Below are positions 60,301-64,000 of a DNA stretch of 64,000 nucleotides, in pieces (the first letter of the stretch is position 1; each line of letters opens with the position of its first letter). This stretch comes from Hirudo medicinalis (lineage: Eukaryota > Annelida > Clitellata > Hirudinida > Hirudinidae): positions 190,355 to 254,354 of the forward strand of contig MPNW01000121.1 in assembly GCA_011800805.1 (NCBI GenBank), given 5' to 3'. The position numbers and the translations under genes were made by a program. Below the pieces are notes generated by a model. It did not search any database. It had not been told where the DNA came from and saw only the letters and a program-made list of their open reading frames with translations.

Positions 60301-63300
60301 TGTATCATTAATCAAATGCTTAATGGAGAGTTACAACATACAATTGTATCCGCTGCTTTGATACTGCTGAGCATTTCAAGCTACTAAAAGTGATTTACAT
60401 TAAGGCATGTAATATCTTATCCTAATATCTTATNNNNNNNNNNNNNNNNNNNNNNNNNNNNNNNNNNNNNNNNNNNNNNNNNNNNNNNNNNNNNNNNNNN
60501 NNNNNNNNNNNNNNNNNNNNNNNNNNNNNNNNNNNNNNNNNNNNNNNNNNNNNNNNNNNNNNNNNNNNNNNNNNNNNNNNNNNNNNNNNNNNNNNNNNNN
60601 NNNNNNNNNNNNNGACAAGGATGATGTAGTTTAAGTCATTGAAAACAGTGACAATTATTTTAAAATGTAATATTTTGAATTTTGTTACAATTCATGAATT
60701 TATTGGCTGTTATAAATAACTAATTATTTACTTCATTATTGATAAATATGATAAAGTTGTTGGGATCCTGCACACAATTTAAAGAAACTAACCTTCCCTT
60801 TTTGTCAAATTCTCCTTTTGAAGGCATGCATGAATTACCATGGCAACTGGGTAAGCACATCTTGCAGAGGTTGATAACCTCATTGGGCTTGTTTTGACAA
60901 TCCTAACAATGAATGATCACCATCGCCACCATCATTATCATCATTATCACCACCATTATCATCATTATCGGCACCATTATTGCATTATCACATAATAGGT
61001 AATTTTTGTGTATTTCGTCATCATCATCCTATCAATCAATTAATTGGGTTATAAGTTAAGGCATTCTTAACAAAATATTCTCATTTTCATGTCGTGTGTT
61101 CATGCACTGAAGTAGTCGAGAGAAAGATAACACCTAAAACTTAGATCAACACAGAAAACATAGACCAACTGACACAACCATCAAACCACTGTCACCACCA
61201 CCACCAACGACAACAAAAACAGCAGCATCAGCAACAACAACAACAACAACAACAACAGCAACAACAGCAACAACAAAAACAACATCAACACCAACAGCAA
61301 CGGCACAACCGAAACCAACAAGCGTTCGAAATGCACTTCCTAACGTTAAACCAATGATCACACAACCATCAATGTTACGCACGTCTGCTTACGACAGGAA
61401 GTTCCTAAAAAGCAGGCAGTAATGATTTTAAATTAATAATGTACGATTACTTAATATATTATCATAATATTTAATATAATATAACATAATAACAAATGAT
61501 AATTATTTTAAATCAATAAAAAGTTTTAAAACGTTCCCCATCACTATTCTTATTATCTTCACTTGAGTTTCAATTTTTTGGCTCCAGGGCAAGAAATTGC
61601 TGTCTACTGTTAATACGATACCATTGTTCTTATTTAGGATGCTGATAAGATATCTTCAAACATTCATTTCCATCAGCAACCAATTACAGTCCCATAAAGC
61701 GTCGGATGTCTTCATTGTCGAGGGAAGTGAGACCATTTCAAGAGGATGTTGATATGAAATAAATTCAATCGATAAAGAAGAAATGATCCTAATATTAGCT
61801 GCCGATGCAACCACATGATTAAAACATTTACCGGAGACTATCAAAACACAAATACTCTTTTCAGTTTTTCAATTTCACCGGAGAAGGTAATTGTAAGTGT
61901 AAAAATAGCTAAATCCGCCACTGTTTTCAATTGATCTTTTCAATAATCGGTCTTTCCTTGAAAAAGTGTTGAAATGGACTTAAATTTAATGATGCGACGA
62001 ATTTAATAAAAACTGTTATTTCTTATTTTAGTTGTGACTAGTTTTTCACTTCTGAATGTTCTCATTAAAGGAGAATTTTTAGACCAAATCACTCATCGCT
62101 TCAGAGCAGAGGAAGGCACGTTCGGCTGATAAAGAAGGCATTTTTAGGCTCATCGATAACAGAATCACAAGCAAAAGCCATCAGTCATTTCCTACGTCTC
62201 GACTCTCCTTTTGCCTTAAAAATACTATTTATATGTAGTAAGTTAACAACTTGCTGAAAAATTGCTTAAATCTGGTTTTTTTTTTGCAAACTCATTTCTC
62301 AAACTAAATCGAACATTGTTTTAAAGTAATTTAGCTGATGGCAAAAATCAGATTGCATTCCTGAATTTCAAAGTGCTCCTGACAACAGCCATCAATCAAC
62401 ACCTACCCTCCAAGGAAAACACATGTGATCTAAAAAAAGCTCACTTCACATGGATATCCATGGAGATGCTGCTGGCTCTCAACTAGCAGGGGACCATCAT
62501 CCTGTTCATCAGAAATGCCAACCATTTCCAGCCTGTCGAGTCATGATAACGATCATCAAAATTTCAATGAAATCAAATCATGTTCAAAGTACATTCATCT
62601 TTCAATCATCATTGAATAACTTTAAAGAGCGAATATACAGGTCTAAACTTAACGCGCGAATGTTGCTAATTCTGGTTTGATTCATAATTGTTAGTAAATT
62701 ATTACTAAATCAAAAAATGTTCTGCTTGGAGACTCACCAAACGTGATCTTGATGATGATTACGGCAGTGTGTTCTTACCCACAATCCAGTGACATGAGAG
62801 AGCGTGTGCATGAAGTCGTCTTTAGTTACTGCTCCAAACCCACACTTCTCCTCATCAGAGCAGTTCCAAATATGACCCTGACCAAGGGAAACCCACCCGT
62901 GCTCCATCAACCTGACTTCTCTCAAACCTCCTTGTGTCGAGCCATGGAGAGATTTACGACCCAGAGCAAGTCCCCCTCCCTTAAAAGTTATGAATAATTA
63001 AATGGTCATTTAGTATTATTGCTAACAATAATATTAATTATTAATATTAACAATAATATTATTAATAACAATATTATTGACAGTGTTTGATATCAGTAAT
63101 AGAAATTATTAGGATGAACAAAGCAATGAAAAGTAGTTTAAAAATAAAAACGGGATGTTAAAGATGAACATCTCAACCTCAATGATCACATGTGGAAGTT
63201 GTTGTTCATCATCATCATCACCATCATCATCAACATGGTCGTTGCTTGTTCCTTCACAGCTGTAGATGTATCTCAGTATGCCACCATAAGAATTGATCTG

Positions 63301-63560
63301 ATTTAAACAAATTAATGTCTAAGTCAGAGCGGCTAATGGGGAGGGTGGCAAATAAATCCCCGACAACAACAACGATGAAAGTGGCTAACGAGTAAAAAAA
63401 AACATCAAAAATGAAAACCAATCAAAAGTGACCTTATCTCGTAAGAATGATCTCGGTGCGGAGAAATACAAACATTTGCCGAGGACTCCATCAAACTCAA
63501 GTCTCTGTGTGGTCTGAGGATTTAAACTCATTGGCATCCAGTCTTGCAGGCCTCTCGTCT
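49420..63560 (-). CDS. Laminin alpha chain, C-terminal part (N-terminus off the right edge)
   Basis: Basement-membrane subunit that trimerises with beta and gamma chains through its coiled coil and binds integrins/dystroglycan through its LG modules. Read from right to left on the minus strand the order is: laminin IV domain (about 63560-62730), a few LE-like exons (60903-59770, with a gap inside), coiled coil (about 59575-56030), LG1-LG3 (55860-51860), a Ser/Thr-rich linker (51600-51390), LG4-LG5 (51325-49420), stop at 49420-49422. A laminin IV domain together with five LG modules points to the alpha-1/alpha-2 type (Drosophila wing blister type) rather than alpha-3/4/5; perlecan and agrin lack the long coiled coil. 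About 30 short exons are visible; I could not fix each boundary. The LE-like stretch between laminin IV and coiled coil is unusually short. Confidence 0.88.
51390..51600 (-). other. Ser/Thr/Pro-rich linker between LG3 and LG4
   Basis: The exon encodes a mucin-like, low-cysteine stretch (TTPFSPTSLLQPQSSTTVSH, SPLTVSGLAQTSAEYTTPF). It occupies the place of the LG3-LG4 hinge, which in vertebrate laminin alpha chains is a site of proteolytic processing. A short intron (about 51330-51380) seems to follow it before LG4. Confidence 0.7.
51860..55860 (-). other. Laminin LG1-LG3 modules
   Basis: LG1: exons about 55705-55860 (IEFSFRTNSAHLNQLLLLIH), 55250-55390 (FMAVELVSGKIRFSWRIGDE), 54775-54925 (SMEFFIGGVPHDYQ), 54470-54620 (DFSGCIGEVVLDESPVGMFD, QTCYG). 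LG2: 54010-54200 (KTFQFDGSGHVIMRP), 53500-53670 (GEFIKLGLKDGHVVFKYGW), 53190-53330 (MFFGGVPPYVVHEE), 52868-52989 (SFLGCMKDININSV, MRTGC). LG3: 52518-52667 (FSFMFKTSSPGALLLLS), further exon(s) 52150-52340, and 51863-52075 (NVLFLGGVPTDVLDPHLEGT, FNGCISEVIVNNM), closing GRC at about 51610. Tandem order and the GGVP/GC patterns support three consecutive modules. Confidence 0.85.
56030..59575 (-). other. Laminin coiled-coil domain (domains II and I)
   Basis: A run of short exons encodes heptad-rich, N-glycosylation-rich helical protein. Examples are SCGEDSCFEELLLNVHAIL at about 59530 (interchain-cysteine start), LTFMDVFREDLFLQQLIHV (58800), LLDHIKGNMTRLQRNHE (58650), SVFDTSRILLERIKSVN (58330), TMTNNTSEVLTTIEKNRAKF (58110), DADSLERETRGC (57890), KNEVLQKLKSGLATLMSETL (57210), LNQITSKIQSINQSETRIEE (56390) and KKFEQELTREVMTLKNTLKY (56060). 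It ends just before LG1, as expected. Interspersed introns carry CAT-type microsatellites. Confidence 0.8.
58900..58985. repeat. (ATC)n/(CGT)n microsatellite
   Basis: CATCATCAT and GTCGTCGTC runs in a laminin intron. A similar CACCAT/TCATTATCA tract lies at 60910-60975 and a long (AAC)n tract at 61195-61310. Confidence 0.9.
59770..60903 (-). other. Cysteine-rich LE-like exons of laminin, with assembly gap
   Basis: Three short cysteine-rich exons: about 60793-60903 (NLCKMCLPSCHGNSCMPSKG), 60147-60190 (GCSCLLCIFEK) and 59770-59870 (DDCLRSNGSATIDACTCCNG, CSCPFDK). Spacing is looser than in standard laminin EGF modules (C.C....G..C..C..G). A 180-base gap (60434-60613) may hide another exon. They sit where vertebrate alpha-1/2 chains carry a long LE array. 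Confidence 0.55.
60434..60613. other. Assembly gap (180 N)
   Basis: Run of N within the laminin alpha gene, in the LE-like region. Confidence 1.
61000..62430. other. Large laminin intron without recognisable exons
   Basis: Contains (CAT)n and (AAC)n tracts (60910-60975, 61195-61310). An open frame at 61146-61382 (-) is only the translation of the AAC repeat. No cysteine-rich exon was seen here. Confidence 0.5.
62730..63560 (-). other. Laminin IV type A domain
   Basis: Exons at about 63425-63560 (DWMPMSLNPQTTQRLEFDGV, CLYFSAPRSFLRDK), 63175-63297 (INSYGGILRYIYSCEG, QQLPHVIIE) and 62730-62985 (GLALGRKSLH, REVRLMEHGW, TKDDFMHTLSHVTGLW) follow the laminin IV pattern: YFSAP..FL.D, SYGG.L.Y, V.L.E..W and ..DFM..L..V. 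The middle exon carries a CATC-encoded Asp run (DDDGDDDDE). A small exon at about 62435-62505 may complete the domain. Confidence 0.8.
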
Positions 63561-63934
63561 TAAAGAAGGATCACAAATCGAGAAAGAACGAATTAAACGT
63601 TAGATAAGTTAAATGATTAATTACTGTAAATAATCAGTACTCATGCTGATGCAGGCTTTCATCATTTTCCCTTAAATTTGTTAGCAATTACGTAATCAAA
63701 AAATCATGTGATAATAATCACGCTTCAATGCGTGGGATTCCAACGTGAATATGTTCTGTAACTTAAATCCTACGAGCGGAGGAAGTTTATTGGTTCACCG
63801 AGTGCAATGAACCTCTTCAATTCTTCCTTTCTGAATGTCTTCCGTAATTCTTCGTCTTTCATAACAACTTATTGCACGATAAATCGCACCTCGGAAATGT
63901 GACAAAAATATACAAATCCATCACTTATCATTAT

Positions 63935-64000
63935 CACCATCACCATCATCATCATCACAACCGTCATCGTCATCACAACCGTCATCGTCATCACAACCAT
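63935..64000. repeat. Tandem (CATCACAACCGTCATCGT)n minisatellite
   Basis: CAT-rich tract that turns into an 18-base repeat unit running off the right edge, in a laminin intron. Confidence 0.85.

Noticed and set aside
60430..60618. Open frame across the N run
   Set aside because: Artefact of the assembly gap.
61146..61382. 78-codon Val-rich open frame
   Set aside because: Pure translation of the (AAC)n tract; no family features and located in a laminin intron.
63780..63890. Minus-strand stretch MKDEELRKTFRKEELKRF as a laminin exon
   Set aside because: No cysteines or laminin pattern, and an upstream stop lies close; splice sites are unclear.

Overview
This looks like nuclear DNA of a bilaterian invertebrate. 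The genes are split by many short GT-AG introns. Much of the non-coding sequence is AT-rich with CAT/ATT/CATC microsatellites. The proteins are typical of animals: a MAP3K4-type kinase, GT54 glycosyltransferase, Phafin, CFAP57, MFSD6-type transporter, kelch-like protein, ceramide synthase and a laminin alpha chain. A lophotrochozoan such as an annelid or leech would fit, but that is inference from general feel. Two assembly gaps are present (35401-35749 and 60434-60613), plus single ambiguous bases at 13217 and 29264.

Layout. 208-11472 (-): MAP3K4/MEKK4, 24 recognised coding exons, with the C-terminal end of the kinase off the left edge and the first exon(s) not found. 11473-16685: repeats. 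These are a 2,160-bp TIR transposon with TA flanks, a pogo/CENP-B-type transposase relic and a LINE piece inside it, then a 110-bp direct repeat pair and two inverted repeats. 16686-19402 (-): GT54 (MGAT4-like) type II membrane enzyme, 498 aa, possibly with an alternative first exon near 20.2 kb. 21112-25190 (-): PLEKHF2 (Phafin), 255 aa, with two tRNA-derived SINE copies in its introns. 26207-34078 (+): CFAP57, 21 exons, 1,211 aa. 36580-39623 (+): MFSD6-like transporter, 465 aa. About 40.7-41.2 kb: LINE and TIR debris. 42263-44202 (+): kelch-like protein, 608 aa. 44956-45888: degenerate hAT element with an 8-bp target duplication. 46367-47740 (+): ceramide synthase 1-like, 364 aa. 49420 to beyond about 63.6 kb (-): laminin alpha chain (five LG modules, coiled coil, few LE-like modules, laminin IV domain), with the N-terminal part off the right edge.

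The exon models for six genes (GT54, PLEKHF2, CFAP57, MFSD6-like, kelch-like, CERS1) were built by hand from splice sites, and the reading phase closes exactly through to the stop codon. The MAP3K4 phases also close across all 24 exons. Laminin exons are approximate.

The genes are unrelated in function and form no operon-like unit. The one notable arrangement is the head-to-head PLEKHF2/CFAP57 pair, about 1 kb apart. I found no CRISPR array, no functional tRNA or rRNA gene, and no convincing new multi-gene system. The most unusual material is the mobile-element and repeat structure at 11.9-15.5 kb, 21.6-22.9 kb, 40.7 kb and 45 kb, and a few splicing oddities.
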